Below are positions 25,401-35,505 of a DNA stretch of 64,000 bases, one piece after another (the first letter of the stretch is position 1; the number at the start of each line of letters is the position of its first letter). Origin of the DNA: Augochlora pura (taxonomy: Eukaryota > Arthropoda > Insecta > Hymenoptera > Halictidae); the NCBI RefSeq assembly GCF_028453695.1, contig NC_135773.1:24229782-24293781 (forward strand), read 5' to 3'. A program made the position numbers and the translations under genes. The notes beneath the pieces are model-generated. The model was not told where the DNA came from and did no database searches. It worked only from the letters and a program-made list of their open reading frames with translations.

Positions 25401-25928
25401 TGGGATCCGTCGGATCGGTCGCGGGACTTACGACTGTTCGGAAGTATGCACGAGACGGAATTACGTGAGCTGGCGGCGGTGTGCATATAGTAGCCGGAGG
25501 TGTGGCCGTTGGCGAGGATAAAGAAAAAAAGGAAAAAAGAGAAAGAGGAAGAAGCGGCGCGTCGGTTTGCGCGCGAGAGAGAGAAAGAAGAATTTCCACC
25601 ATTAGGAAATCCTCGAGCGAAGTGGCGCACCGCGTTTCTCCATCCCCCCCATCCTCCTACCCCTTTCGGTTAATTTCCCAACGTAAAAGTCCGGCTACGG
25701 ACATTATTTGCCAATCGATTTGCACCAACTGATTTTTCTATTGTCTCCGGCCCGTCGAAACGCCCGGCCTGACGGACACCCTACGGAATGCTAATTCGCG
25801 CCGTTCAAATACTTTTTCTACGTGACTTAAATTCCTCGAATGAGAAAACCATTACCCAACGCTCTGTCGATGCCTGCAGAGCGACTCGATTGATTCCTCC
25901 CGTCTGCCTACTTCTCCCCCTTCCTCAT

Positions 25929-25981
25929 CCTCCTTCTCCTCCTCCTCCTCCTCCTCCTCGTCCTCGTCCTCGTCCGCCTCG
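25929..25981. repeat. (CTC)n / (GTCCTC)n microsatellite
   Basis: CTC triplets change into GTCCTC units. On the minus strand this gives a run of Asp/Glu codons, a repeat artefact. Confidence 0.9.
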
Positions 25982-28034
25982 TTTCTCCACCTACCGCTAA
26001 CCCCAGTTCCAAACCCCGTCGAAACCCCGTTCCTCGTTCCTCGATCCTCGCTCCGACCTCGCCATCGCCACAGCACTTTTTCCCTGTCTCTTTCGGCTCA
26101 GACCGTCCCCGCTTTGCATCTCGCTGCTACGGAACGGATGTATCTGGTGTTTGCCCCCGCGCCTTCGCTTGATCCCCCATGGACACGGGAATATCGAGAA
26201 TGTTTGATAGCGAGCACGAAAATCTGATGCTCCCCTTGTCCACGCGAACGCGTGATTGTTTTAGAACTAAATCCTTTGGTAGACCTTGTTGAATGCGTCA
26301 TTTATTAATACTTTTCTAAATCCAAGCCATCACAGTATCTATGAAAATAATGTTGAAACGATAATTTTAATAGCGTCGCAGAGTCGTCGCTCGAAAGCAA
26401 AGGGTCGACCGCCTCTCATAGAAACAGTCTATATTATGTTCAAAGAAATGTTTACGGTGAATAGATTCGTCCATCGAGAAATGTCGGATTTCCATCGATT
26501 TTAACCGTAGAGCAATGAGAATGATTTTTAAATATACCACGCGCTAGATTTCCAACGAATTTATTAGCGAGAATAATTTTTCCCTATTAATTCCGCAGAC
26601 GGCGATTTAATTTCTTTGAAATATTTTCCGGGAAACGGGGGTAGAACGCGCGTCATTATCATTTTGGAATTAATAGACTCGCAGAGGTTTCCGTTGGTCT
26701 TTGAAGGGTTTATGATAAGCGGGATTAGTCTGCCGGGGGAAGTATTCCTTCCTCCCTCTCCCCTCCCCCCCTCCCTAGCCCCGCTCTTGAATATTTCACC
26801 CTTGGCCAGCAGAGTTATTCCGATCCGGCTGTAGCAACAGTCGAGACCAATGTTCTTATCGTGTTCCGTGCTTGTGAAGCAACAACCAACAAATAAAACT
26901 ATTACACGGGAAAAGCCGGGTCAGCTCGCGGTAATAAATATTCCGCATATTTTACGCGTTTACGTATCCTTTCCCGCCGTTATTATATATTAATGCCGGG
27001 GAAAATACTTTATCAAATTTGATATATCAGGCCGGCGGATAATTTACGCGTACGTAACTCGCCCGGGGGAAACGTATGTATATTTATGGCGTGTAACAAT
27101 TTTAAATTAAGAGATCGCGGATATATTTTACTTGCTTCTAATGGAATATAATGGAAACGCAAATGGCTGCGTGAATTATTGCAAACGCGTGATCTTGCAT
27201 ACGTTTGATATATTTATATGTGTGCGCGGTACGCGGGATTAATGCGAACACACGACTTCGCTCTGTATAATTTTAAACTTCGTCCATTATTGAACGTATA
27301 CCGCCGTAACGTCTACTTATATAAGAACGCGCTGATCGAATGTGCAGAGCGTAGAACGAATACATTGACGGACGAACACGGGTGGTCCCGGGATCTGTGT
27401 AACACGGGGCTGCTCTTCGACTGTACCAATTTATATTAATTAACGTAGAAATGTTGAACGAGTGTCTCACCCTCGACGAACTTATCGGCATTTCGAATGC
27501 ACACGACGTCATTCTGTTCGCGTGAATCTCGTTCATTAACAATATATCGTGTCTCTGCATTATGCAACAGCTTAAATATATCAACGACACCGGGAAAAGA
27601 CATTTAATTGATCACTTCTGAGAAGGAAATGAATAATACCAATTACGTGGCCGTATTAAAACGGTGTTGCGATATTTCTAATGTGTCAAACGGTGTATAT
27701 TTCGAACTTCAACTTTGCTGAATTTATTTCTATAAATTCTACGAGATTTGGGTCGTATTCGCTCCATTTAAATGACGAAGAAAGCATAACTAAAATTAAT
27801 ATGGAATTTCTGTATCTTGGAATATTCGATTGCTATAACCTAAAATAGAAAGTTGAAAATAGAAGATTTGATTAGTGTGGAATTGGAACTGGAAGGTAAT
27901 CTTTGTTTGAGACGAGATCAAAACTATTCTATTTTTAATTGGTACTAGTAAAACGTTGTAATTAAACCGTGGCAATAATAAGTTTTTCAAATTCTGTTGA
28001 TCACTATTTGCTGTATAAATCAGTAAGGATTTAT

Positions 28035-28190
28035 CATGATATAATAATCATATATCTTAATATATCGTAATACAATAATCGTATATCTTAATGTATCATA
28101 ATATACACCATAATGTACAATAATATATGTCATAATATAATATCATCGTGATATATATTATACTATAATATCATCATAATACAGCCGTCC
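28035..28190. repeat. Degenerate AT-rich minisatellite
   Basis: Four to five imperfect copies of a roughly 32-36 bp unit built around ATAATAATC, TATATCTTAATGTATC and similar words. The motifs ATAATCATATATCTTAATATA and ATAATCGTATATCTTAATGTA show the homology. It lies directly upstream of a promoter-like cluster. Confidence 0.7.
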
Positions 28191-28295
28191 TATTATCCGA
28201 ACACTCTTGTATCCCCAATTAATTCTAATCGAGATTCTACTACAACCGAACGATAACGAATTATAATTGAACAACACAGTCGTGATTCTTTGGAG

Positions 28296-28345
28296 CCCCG
28301 AGATCACGTGAACAAGACACGCCTCTGCCAATCAGCGTTGCTAAA
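28296..28345 (+). promoter_or_regulatory. Promoter-like cluster: E-box TCACGTGA and CCAAT box
   Basis: TCACGTGA at 28304-28311 is a perfect palindromic E-box of the type bound by bHLH-ZIP factors (USF/MITF class). GCCAATCAGCG, with CCAAT starting at 28328, fits the NF-Y consensus. The two sites are 16 bp apart, in a step from AT-rich to GC-richer DNA. A short ORF starts about 130 bp downstream. Function is inferred from motifs only. Confidence 0.4.
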
Positions 28346-28458
28346 AATCAGCGTATCGGTTGCAACCGGTAAACATCATTAAAGCCAAGCAGCCGAATCC
28401 CTTCGCACGTGTCGGCATCATTTCCAGTAGGTTGCGGGATACTTTGCGACCGACTATC

Positions 28459-28581
28459 ATGAGGTTCGGAACACGGAAAGCCACTCCCTATATTGGGATC
28501 GTTCTTTGGGGGTTGTCCCTCCAGCCTGGGACGAGGGAATCGGCGGGTACCGTGAACAAGCGGGAACAGCGTCTGCGCTGA
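28459..28581 (+). CDS. Possible short ORF (40 codons) downstream of the CCAAT/E-box cluster
   Basis: The first in-frame ATG at 28459 gives 40 residues starting MRFGTRKATPYIGIVLWGLS, a basic N-terminus and then a short hydrophobic patch (YIGIVLWGLSL). The same frame is open back to about 28360 (contains KAKQPNPFARVGIISSRLRD). The plus-strand frame follows the promoter-like motifs in the right direction. I recognise no family. The hydrophobic patch is short for a membrane anchor, and the ORF may be a chance frame in a non-coding transcript. Confidence 0.2.
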   Translation: MRFGTRKATPYIGIVLWGLSLQPGTRESAGTVNKREQRLR

Positions 28582-28938
28582 TCGGGGCAGGCACCGGCTC
28601 GCACGGCCACTTGAATCTCGTCGGCAACAATATTTACGTTAACGTATAAATCACGCCGCGCCGAGATAGAGGGTGCGCGGCTACGTAGAAAGGCAGCCAG
28701 CCAGACGAACAGCCAGCGGAAGGGTGGGAATTGGCATGCATGAGAATACCCTGGCATTCGATTTAATGCGGGTAAAGAGGTAAGACGCCGTGAAACATAT
28801 CTATCCTGTCTTATCGGATCTCGAAGATGTATATCGGCCGACGTCGAGCTCGGCAGCCAGCTCCGTTCTCGCGGCAACCCCTCATCTCCTCCTCCACCCC
28901 GTCCTCTCCACCTTCGCCAGCCATCCAACCTCTCGCCC

Positions 28939-28947
28939 TCCTCTCTC

Positions 28948-28984
<37 letters not shown>
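28939..28984. repeat. (CT)n microsatellite
   Basis: About 23 CT units with one CCCT interruption, next to CTCC-rich sequence. Confidence 0.95.
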
Positions 28985-29253
28985 GTTCCATCGGTCCTTT
29001 CCCGATTCAGCTTCAACCGGAGTGGATCCTTCTACCGGGCGTCTTGAAATTCCAGTTCAACTGGTTAATGGGGTTGGTTAAAAGGGTCTTGAAGGGTTCG
29101 AGTGTGAGTTTAGGTGGTTAATAGAAGCCCGCCAGAAGTGAGGACTGTATAAATAGATCGGCAAACTCCGGCTCTATGATAATTAGGCGGCGAATGTTTA
29201 CGCGAACACTTGCCCATCGACACCAGGCTCGCGTGCTTTCGATCCGTTAATCT

Positions 29254-29747
29254 TTAACCCTTTCCACTATTACGTCTTTCATAGACACGTTGATTACGAC
29301 TGTTTCGTCCTCAACACATTCCACTGAGGTGGTACACGCTTAAATGTCTATAAATTACTAAACGTTAAAAAAATATTTGATGGCAAGTTTCGAATCGAAG
29401 AATTAATTTCCACCGAAAGAATGGATCCATGATAAGTCTGTTTCATAGTAATATTGACAATACTTGATAAATAAAAATAATATATCGATTTTTAGAAGCG
29501 TCGATTGACCAGAATGAAAAATCGACTAAATACAGCTCGGCACGGAACGTGTTAATTATTTCCTTGATGCAACACAAGATGATTCCAGTGTCCCGATTAT
29601 TCTCGTTTACTTTTATTCTTAGATTTCGATGACAAGGAACTCAAAGTTTCTTTCGATTTAATAGAAACGACTAACAGTTGTATTTATTAAATTATGTACG
29701 AAACGTTCGTCACGAGTCCGACTCGTTATTATACCGCAAGGGGTTAA
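29254..29747 (+). mobile_element. TTAA-bounded short inverted-repeat element, 486 bp
   Basis: TTAA at 29254-29257 is followed by CCCTTTCCACTATTACG. The right end reads, on the opposite strand, TTAA CCCCTTGCGGTATAATAACG, with its TTAA at 29744-29747. The termini share CCC..TT..C..TAT.A..ACG, so the inverted repeat is imperfect. The right 40 bp closely matches the right end at 43.0 kb (shared TATAATAACGA and GACTCG). No coding capacity inside. TTAA flanks and CCC starts suggest a piggyBac-type non-autonomous element. Confidence 0.6.
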
Positions 29748-30535
29748 CTCTCTTCGCGTTGAAGAACGATATAACGTTGCCAGCTGATGCATTTAATTAC
29801 AGTATTTTGTTCTTTTTTAGAAAAAAAAAAATTAAAAATTAGCTACATTAATTCCGCTGGCAACAAGCATTTTTACCAGGCTCACTTTGTTGCTCATCTT
29901 ACTTTGTTCGCCGACTCGGCACATGAATTATTCTGGGCTCGTCGATTCCATAAACGCCGGCGACTCGGTTTTTACAACATTGCGAATCTCGCTCGTCATT
30001 TACGCGAACCGATTGATTTCCAATAATCGGAGTCGGCCAGCGTGTAGCGACGCAAGCAAGTAGAACACTCATCCCGTATTCCATTTCGTTTGACCGTGTG
30101 TGGCGGATCAAGGAGGACTTCCAGGATAACCATTAGCTTGAAAGGACACGCCGTGAGCTTTGCAGAGATGCTGCGCGATGATTTCCGATTCGGCTCCCTT
30201 TCGGAACACGTATTTAAACAGTTTTGCGAGGCTAACGAATGTTTTTATAACTCATTAAAAATCTGCGAAACTTCCCCCGTAAAAGGGAAAACCCTTTCTA
30301 ACAAGCCGATTAGAAGGGAGAGAGAAACAACGTCAAAGCGGAATCTCTCCTTTTCGCGATTCCAGCGGCTCGAAAATAATGCCCACGGTTTGTAATTCGT
30401 CTAATGTTTCTTTTTTAGGGGGAGTGGATGAAAGGGGTGGGATCGCAGAGATGACAGACTTCGTGATGATTTAATTTCTGGTCGAATTTCGCTCTCTCGT
30501 TTCGTTTCAATATTCTGATCCCCCATTATTTCTCG

Positions 30536-30569
30536 TAATATTATTATTATTATTACTATTATTATTATA
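30536..30569. repeat. (ATT)n microsatellite
   Basis: About eleven ATT triplets with one ACT interruption. Confidence 0.9.
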
Positions 30570-31110
30570 ATGCAACTATGTATTTCCATGTGTACATAAC
30601 CGATTTTGTTTAATTTCCGTCGAACTATACTTCCACCGAACTCACGACAACACCTCTGGCACTCTATTTTTAATCAGTTTTTCAAATTCTTTAACCCGTC
30701 TCGCAAACAAGCATCGAAATCGTTGCAGAGAGCCGCTCTGGCTGGCCGATTGCGCCGGGGCGCCCGCAAAAATGACGGGATCATCAAGCCGGCGCGGAAC
30801 AATTAAACGAATCGCGTGTCGAACGAATAAATGGAAATTGAATTTTCGGGTCGCCCGGATACCGCGTCGAGTCCCGCGCGCAACAACGGAATTCCGATGG
30901 CGGGGCGGAAAGAACCCTTAGGGGTAGAAACAAACGGCCGCGCTAACGCCGGTTGTACGACGCGAGCGTTAACACGGAAGGGGAAACGATGGCAATCGGT
31001 AAAGTGCTCGTCATTAACGAGGAAACGAATTTTCATGTTGCCAATCAGAACGAAAATCTTTTAAAGCGCCGAGAATTCCGCTGAGTCATTACTCTTCGTT
31101 CAGCCAGCCA

Positions 31111-31149
31111 GCCGCCGCCGCCGCCGCCGTCGCCGTCGCCGCCGCGGCG
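31111..31149. repeat. (CCG)n/(CGT)n microsatellite
   Basis: CAGC repeats lead into CCG and CGTCGC triplets, ending GCCGCGGCGG. Confidence 0.9.
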
Positions 31150-32051
31150 GTCGGAATGATAAAAGTACCGGCGTTCTGTCGACGAGCCGGCCGGAGACGA
31201 AATGAAGAACGGGATGACTGGGACCGGGGGGAGGGGAGGGATAAAAATCAAGAGGGTGCAATAGGTACGAGAAAAGATACCCGGGGAGGGGGGGATGGAG
31301 GAGCGAACGAGTATAACCGAAAAATTAATCAGGCGGTGGCGTGTCCCTAAAAAATTCAAGTCGCGGTCCTAACTCCATCGATCGATTTGCTCAAGTTATT
31401 CCGCCGCGACGGTGTTGGGAAAGAGGGAGGGGCGAACGATGAAAAAAGCTCTTCGTTACAGACACGGCTGGAAATTCTGAAAGGACTCGTAAATTTTTTA
31501 GCGCCGTCTCCGCGTAAATATTTATCGCGCCGTATTTTGTTACAGGTGGTGTACGGTACATGGCGCGCGCGCGCGCGCGACCGTCTCTATAATTTCATGC
31601 AAAATGCGGCAGTGGTACGTTTATCTTTTTGTTTGTTCGTTCCATTTTTGACGTCCGATGGAGTATGCGATTCGCGTCCGCGCGTGTCGGAATTAATACC
31701 GCGAGAACTTTTCTCTTTATTTTTCGAAAAACGTCCCGCGTTTTCGACGCCGACGCGTCTCCCCCCTGTTTGCGAGATTGGCGTCTTTATTGCGTTCCTT
31801 TATCCCCCGTCTGTTTCGCGCCGTTCGCGGACGGTTGGCGACCGGTTTTAATACGGCCGTTCTTTTGAACAAGGCGTTCGAATGTCTCCGCGAAATGGCA
31901 AGCGGGAATAAAGATCGTGACGGCTATGCGTGACGCAGTTGTAAAGTCGCGACGATGGCGTCAGGATGGTTCGAACAATTTTCTACACTGAGTCGAACAC
32001 GTTATGTATATATATAATATAATATAATTTTATAAATATCTATAGTCGAAT

Positions 32052-32309
32052 AGTTGATTCGAAAAATCATAAAAAAATCCCAGGCCATTCTACAGCAATG
32101 TACATTCCGGAGTCGTAAAGTAGACACTTTCAGCTTCAATTTGAGCTACCCGAAGTCCAAATTGCTCCACGGGAACGCGATTGAAAACTCGCCCAAATTC
32201 CAAAAATGAGCTCCAGGCTGCCTAATACCCCCGATTGTTTGATTTAAAAAATCATAAAAAAATCCCAAGCCATTTTACGGGAATGTACCTTCCGGGATCG
32301 TAAAGTAGA
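32052..32309. repeat. Tandem repeat with about 185-bp period, running into the assembly gap
   Basis: Unit 1 starts near 32052 and unit 2 near 32237. TCATAAAAAAATCCCA occurs at 32067 and again at 32252, exactly 185 bp apart. The two copies are about 84% identical over the 74 bp that can be compared before the gap; shared words include AATGTAC, TTCCGG and TCGTAAAGTAGA. The second unit is cut by the run of N. This fits a satellite or tandem array that the assembler could not resolve. Confidence 0.8.
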
Positions 32310-32409
32310 NNNNNNNNNNNNNNNNNNNNNNNNNNNNNNNNNNNNNNNNNNNNNNNNNNNNNNNNNNNNNNNNNNNNNNNNNNNNNNNNNNNNNNNNNNN
32401 NNNNNNNNN
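32310..32409. other. Assembly gap (100 N)
   Basis: Exactly 100 N, the usual placeholder for a gap of unknown size. It begins inside the second 185-bp repeat unit. Confidence 0.99.
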
Positions 32410-32511
32410 TGAAAATCCTTCGCCTGCTTCTGAGAAAAAACTTGAATATTAATGGACTGCTTCAAAGGGGTTCTTCCTTAACCCATTTGCATCATAAGCT
32501 CATGTACACAC

Positions 32512-32696
32512 GGATTTTAGATAGACCAATAAGATCTCTCAAAAAATATTATGCTGTTATCCCTATTATATACATTAATTAATGATAAAAAATTTTAAAG
32601 TTATTTAAATTTAAATATCCCCCCAATAAAATAATTCCATTAATATCATTATTCTTAACAATAAAAAATATTAATAATTTTATTAAACTCTATTTA
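32512..32696 (-). pseudogene. rrnL: Nuclear copy of mitochondrial 16S rRNA (NUMT, partial rrnL)
   Basis: Read on the minus strand, the sequence matches the 3' part of insect mitochondrial large-subunit rRNA. It has ATAGAGTTTAATAAA, then TTATTGGGGGGATA (usual TTATTGGGGTGATA), then AGGGATAACAGCATAAT, followed by TTTTTTGAGAGATCTTAT (usual ...AGTTCTTAT before the conserved domain V segment). The order and spacing are right, and the block is far more AT-rich than its flanks. The match breaks off abruptly at the ATAGAG end, where the mitochondrial gene would continue to GACCCTATAGAG. Bases are missing next to AGGGATAACAG, so it cannot be a working rRNA. Ends are uncertain by about 15 bp. It lies about 100 bp after the assembly gap. 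Confidence 0.88.
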
Positions 32697-33945
32697 TTAA
32701 ACATTTGGGGCCCAAAATGTCGAAAAACAAAAGGGCGAAAACCATTTTTTACAACTTCTCCGGGAAGCTGGAGTTTGAGTCAAAGTTTGCTCGGCCGGAG
32801 TCGAATAACAGAAATAAAAACGATATAAATATTACTTTCGCTCTGTCTCTCGCTTCTCAAAAGAGAAATCCGTCCCCCGTAAAAATATCCACGTCGGTTT
32901 AGCCATAGTCGGGGCGACAGTAAATTTTCCCCGAATAATAGAGCCGCCGCTCCCCCTTTCCATTCCATCGGAGCAGTTCATTTCGACAAAGGGCGAACTT
33001 ATTCATTACACGGATTCAACGGAAGTGGATCGTACGTGCCGGATCCTTTCTATTCCGCCTTGAAAAAGTGTCATCCTGGGAATAGACGGAATAGACTCGT
33101 TGTAAATGGAATCGATATTTTGCAGCAACGACGCCGCTGCTTACGTTCGACTTCCGACCGACCACTTGTTCGTTCGCTTATTGGGGGGGAAAGAACCGTA
33201 AAGCTGCTGTACACATTAAGTGTTTTCACGCTGAAAAGCCTAAGAAAATCGTGGAAGCTCGAAACCCTCAAGTTTTCTGAAAGATGGCGCGAACCGATCA
33301 CGGCAGAAGCATACATAATTAAATGAACGCTGCTCTCGCGGCGGTCCGTGTACGGCAACTTCGTTTTGCAAAATTGCCCGGGCACGGTTAAGAAGCGAAA
33401 CTTTCTAATCTCCATAATTAAGTGTTTGTCGGTCGTCGTTTCCGATGCCGAGTTAATCGTCGCACGGTTAGACGCGGCCGCCTCTTTTCTGCGAGGGGGG
33501 AGGAGGGGGGAATTCCGTGGCCCCCGCGCGCGCGAACACGTTGGGATTCCGTCGGCGTGTTTCCGGGGAGGGGGGAGGGGGAAAGGGAGGCCGCGGCAAC
33601 GACGGGCGTTTTGACAATTATTGGTGTCAGCCGGCGGATGCGGCACGTAGCCATCGGTCCCGCGTGAATTTCCGGAAAGTTCGCGTACTTTAAGTTTTGA
33701 CGAGAACCGAGTGCACGCATCACCTGAGCCTGCCCATCTGTAAACAAGATTTATCAGCGGAAACGTTTTAGCGAAACTTTCGCTCCCACGAGTAAACCCC
33801 GGGCCGCTCGCGCTCGCGCGCGCGCCTGACCGAATGCCGTTACCTACGGAATGCTTCTCGATAGGAAATATTTCACTTCGACGAACACACGGGGATATAC
33901 GTAATTCCCAATGCATTTTATTTTGCATTCGCTACACCACACCGC

Positions 33946-33948
<3 letters not shown>

Positions 33949-33986
<38 letters not shown>
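33949..33986. repeat. (AG)n microsatellite
   Basis: Nineteen AG units without interruption. Confidence 0.95.
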
Positions 33987-33988
<2 letters not shown>

Positions 33989-34279
33989 CACGTTTGTGCG
34001 GCCCACGCTGCTGCCTGCGCTCCCCCCCACCCACCGCTCCTCGCTGGATGCTCGTTCCGAATAGGGGATTCAGATTTCTGGATAAAGAATGGCAGGGTGG
34101 GGTGAGAACGCTTGGAAACCGAGGGTAATGAATGGTGGCTCGAACGCCCTCGAGATTTTCGAATTAAGAGGATCCTCGTGATTGTTGCAACAATCCAAAC
34201 AATCCGTCCTCCGACTGATACACAATTTCATGGAACACATTATCGATGTCGCTGTACTAAAAATAGTAAAAAGAAAAAG

Positions 34280-34488
34280 TTAACCCTTTCAGCGCCAACT
34301 GAAAAAATCACGTTTACTAGAGTACAATGTACAAGGCTCGTTTGTTAAAATTTGGGAAAGAAATAGCAAGAATGAAACCTGAAAATTACCAAATTCGATA
34401 AGAAAGAAGAAATGAAATTGTCATTTATAGAAATATTAAGAAAACAATGTTTGTTCGATGTATCGTTCTTCGGTGCTAAAAGGGTTAA
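34280..34488 (+). mobile_element. TTAA-bounded short inverted-repeat element, 201 bp
   Basis: TTAA at 34280-34283, then CCCTTTCAGCGCCAA. The right end, read on the opposite strand, is TTAA CCCTTTTAGCACCGA, with its TTAA at 34485-34488. Twelve of the first 15 terminal bases match. The interior is AT-rich with no ORF. This is a well-defined copy, with both TTAA duplications intact. Confidence 0.75.
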
Positions 34489-35384
34489 GTGAGGGTAATT
34501 CCTCGCGCTGTTAGATCACAGCGTCGCCTATACAGGAAACAAACTCGAACCAAGGGCGGACTAATTGTCGAAAGCTGGCCGGTCGAAATTCGCAAGTTTT
34601 TTGCCCCTATGGGTAGAAAACTGACATAGGGAAGCGGGGGGTGGGGGAGGGGCTTGGATTATAAGGTCTGAAACCGTCGTCGTCTTCCCTCATGACCATT
34701 AACTAATTGCATTCTACTAATTACTCGAAAATCCTTTCGTTCCCGCCTCCATGGCTCTCTGTATACGTTGAGTACACGATCGTAAATACCTACTTTCAAA
34801 GTGCCTTGGGCTTTCCCTCGGCTCCTTGCCTCTCTTTTCCACCGTCGCGGCGTCTTCGTTTAAGTAATTCCTCTCTCTGGCTTGTCAGGAACGCAAATAA
34901 AGACTTTAGGACTTTGGATGGTAAGAACGAGTATATACGCAAGAACGATCGGCGCGTTTCCACCCTCAATCTCGGTCTAAAGGCTTAGCGATTTGTAATT
35001 TTCTCGGGGAAACAGCGCTCTCGCCACCCCCGCCCCCCCACCCCTCGCCTACTCTGATCTTAACCGAGCCGCAAAGAATATTGGCGTTCGCGAGGTAATT
35101 AGATTGTTAACATCCGTTACCTTTGTACACTCGCCGGAACATTGTTGCGTCGCGGGGCTTTGCCAGTTAAACCAGATCAAAGCTGAACGTCTGCGTAACG
35201 AGGAGGAATTACCTGCGATCTCGTTATAACGTATCCATATTTGCGGCCGTTCAATTAATTTACAAATCAACCGAACGGAATGTAAAAGGAAATGTTACCT
35301 TCTCATTCGATTATGGTCATTTGTAACTCGATTCTTTTATTAATATTCAAACTTGTCGATATCATGGTTGACATTACTTATTAT

Positions 35385-35505
35385 TTTACACGGAATAATA
35401 TATAACGTTAATATTTAATTTACACGGAATAATATATAACATTAGTATTTAATTTACACGAAATAAAACATAATATTAATATTTAATTTACGCAGAACAA
35501 TAAAT
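35385..35505. repeat. 34-bp AT-rich minisatellite, about 4 copies
   Basis: The anchor TACA/TACG recurs at 35387, 35421, 35455 and 35489, an exact 34-bp period. The unit contains TTTACACGGAATAATATATA and AACATTAATATTTAA. The later copies have point changes. Confidence 0.9.

Larger units (their letters stand above)
20182..28034. other. Long non-coding stretch
   Basis: No gene recognised across nearly 8 kb. It is AT-rich at 20700-22050 and mixed after that. TATAAATA at about 24086 has an initiator-like TTCACTT about 35 bp downstream, but no coding region follows. A CpG-rich, trinucleotide-rich part lies at about 25130-26100. Reading frames are short or low-complexity. Confidence 0.45.
28582..32051. 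other. Non-coding stretch containing a TTAA element
   Basis: No gene recognised. A consensus TATAAATA at about 29148 has no convincing initiator. (GC)n lies at 31564-31580. The plus-strand frames at 31387-31868 are in GC-rich DNA and overlap one another. Confidence 0.4.
32697..35384. other. Non-coding stretch
   Basis: No gene recognised. The longest frame of the window (285 codons, minus strand, 33071-33928) crosses a G-rich segment at 33487-33600. It is rich in R, S and P and has overlapping frames on both strands, so I treat it as chance. Confidence 0.4.

Noticed and set aside
33071..33928. Longest ORF of the window, 285 codons on the minus strand
   Set aside because: R/S/P-rich, crosses a G-rich block, overlaps other frames on both strands and matches no family I know. 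Expected by chance in GC-rich DNA.
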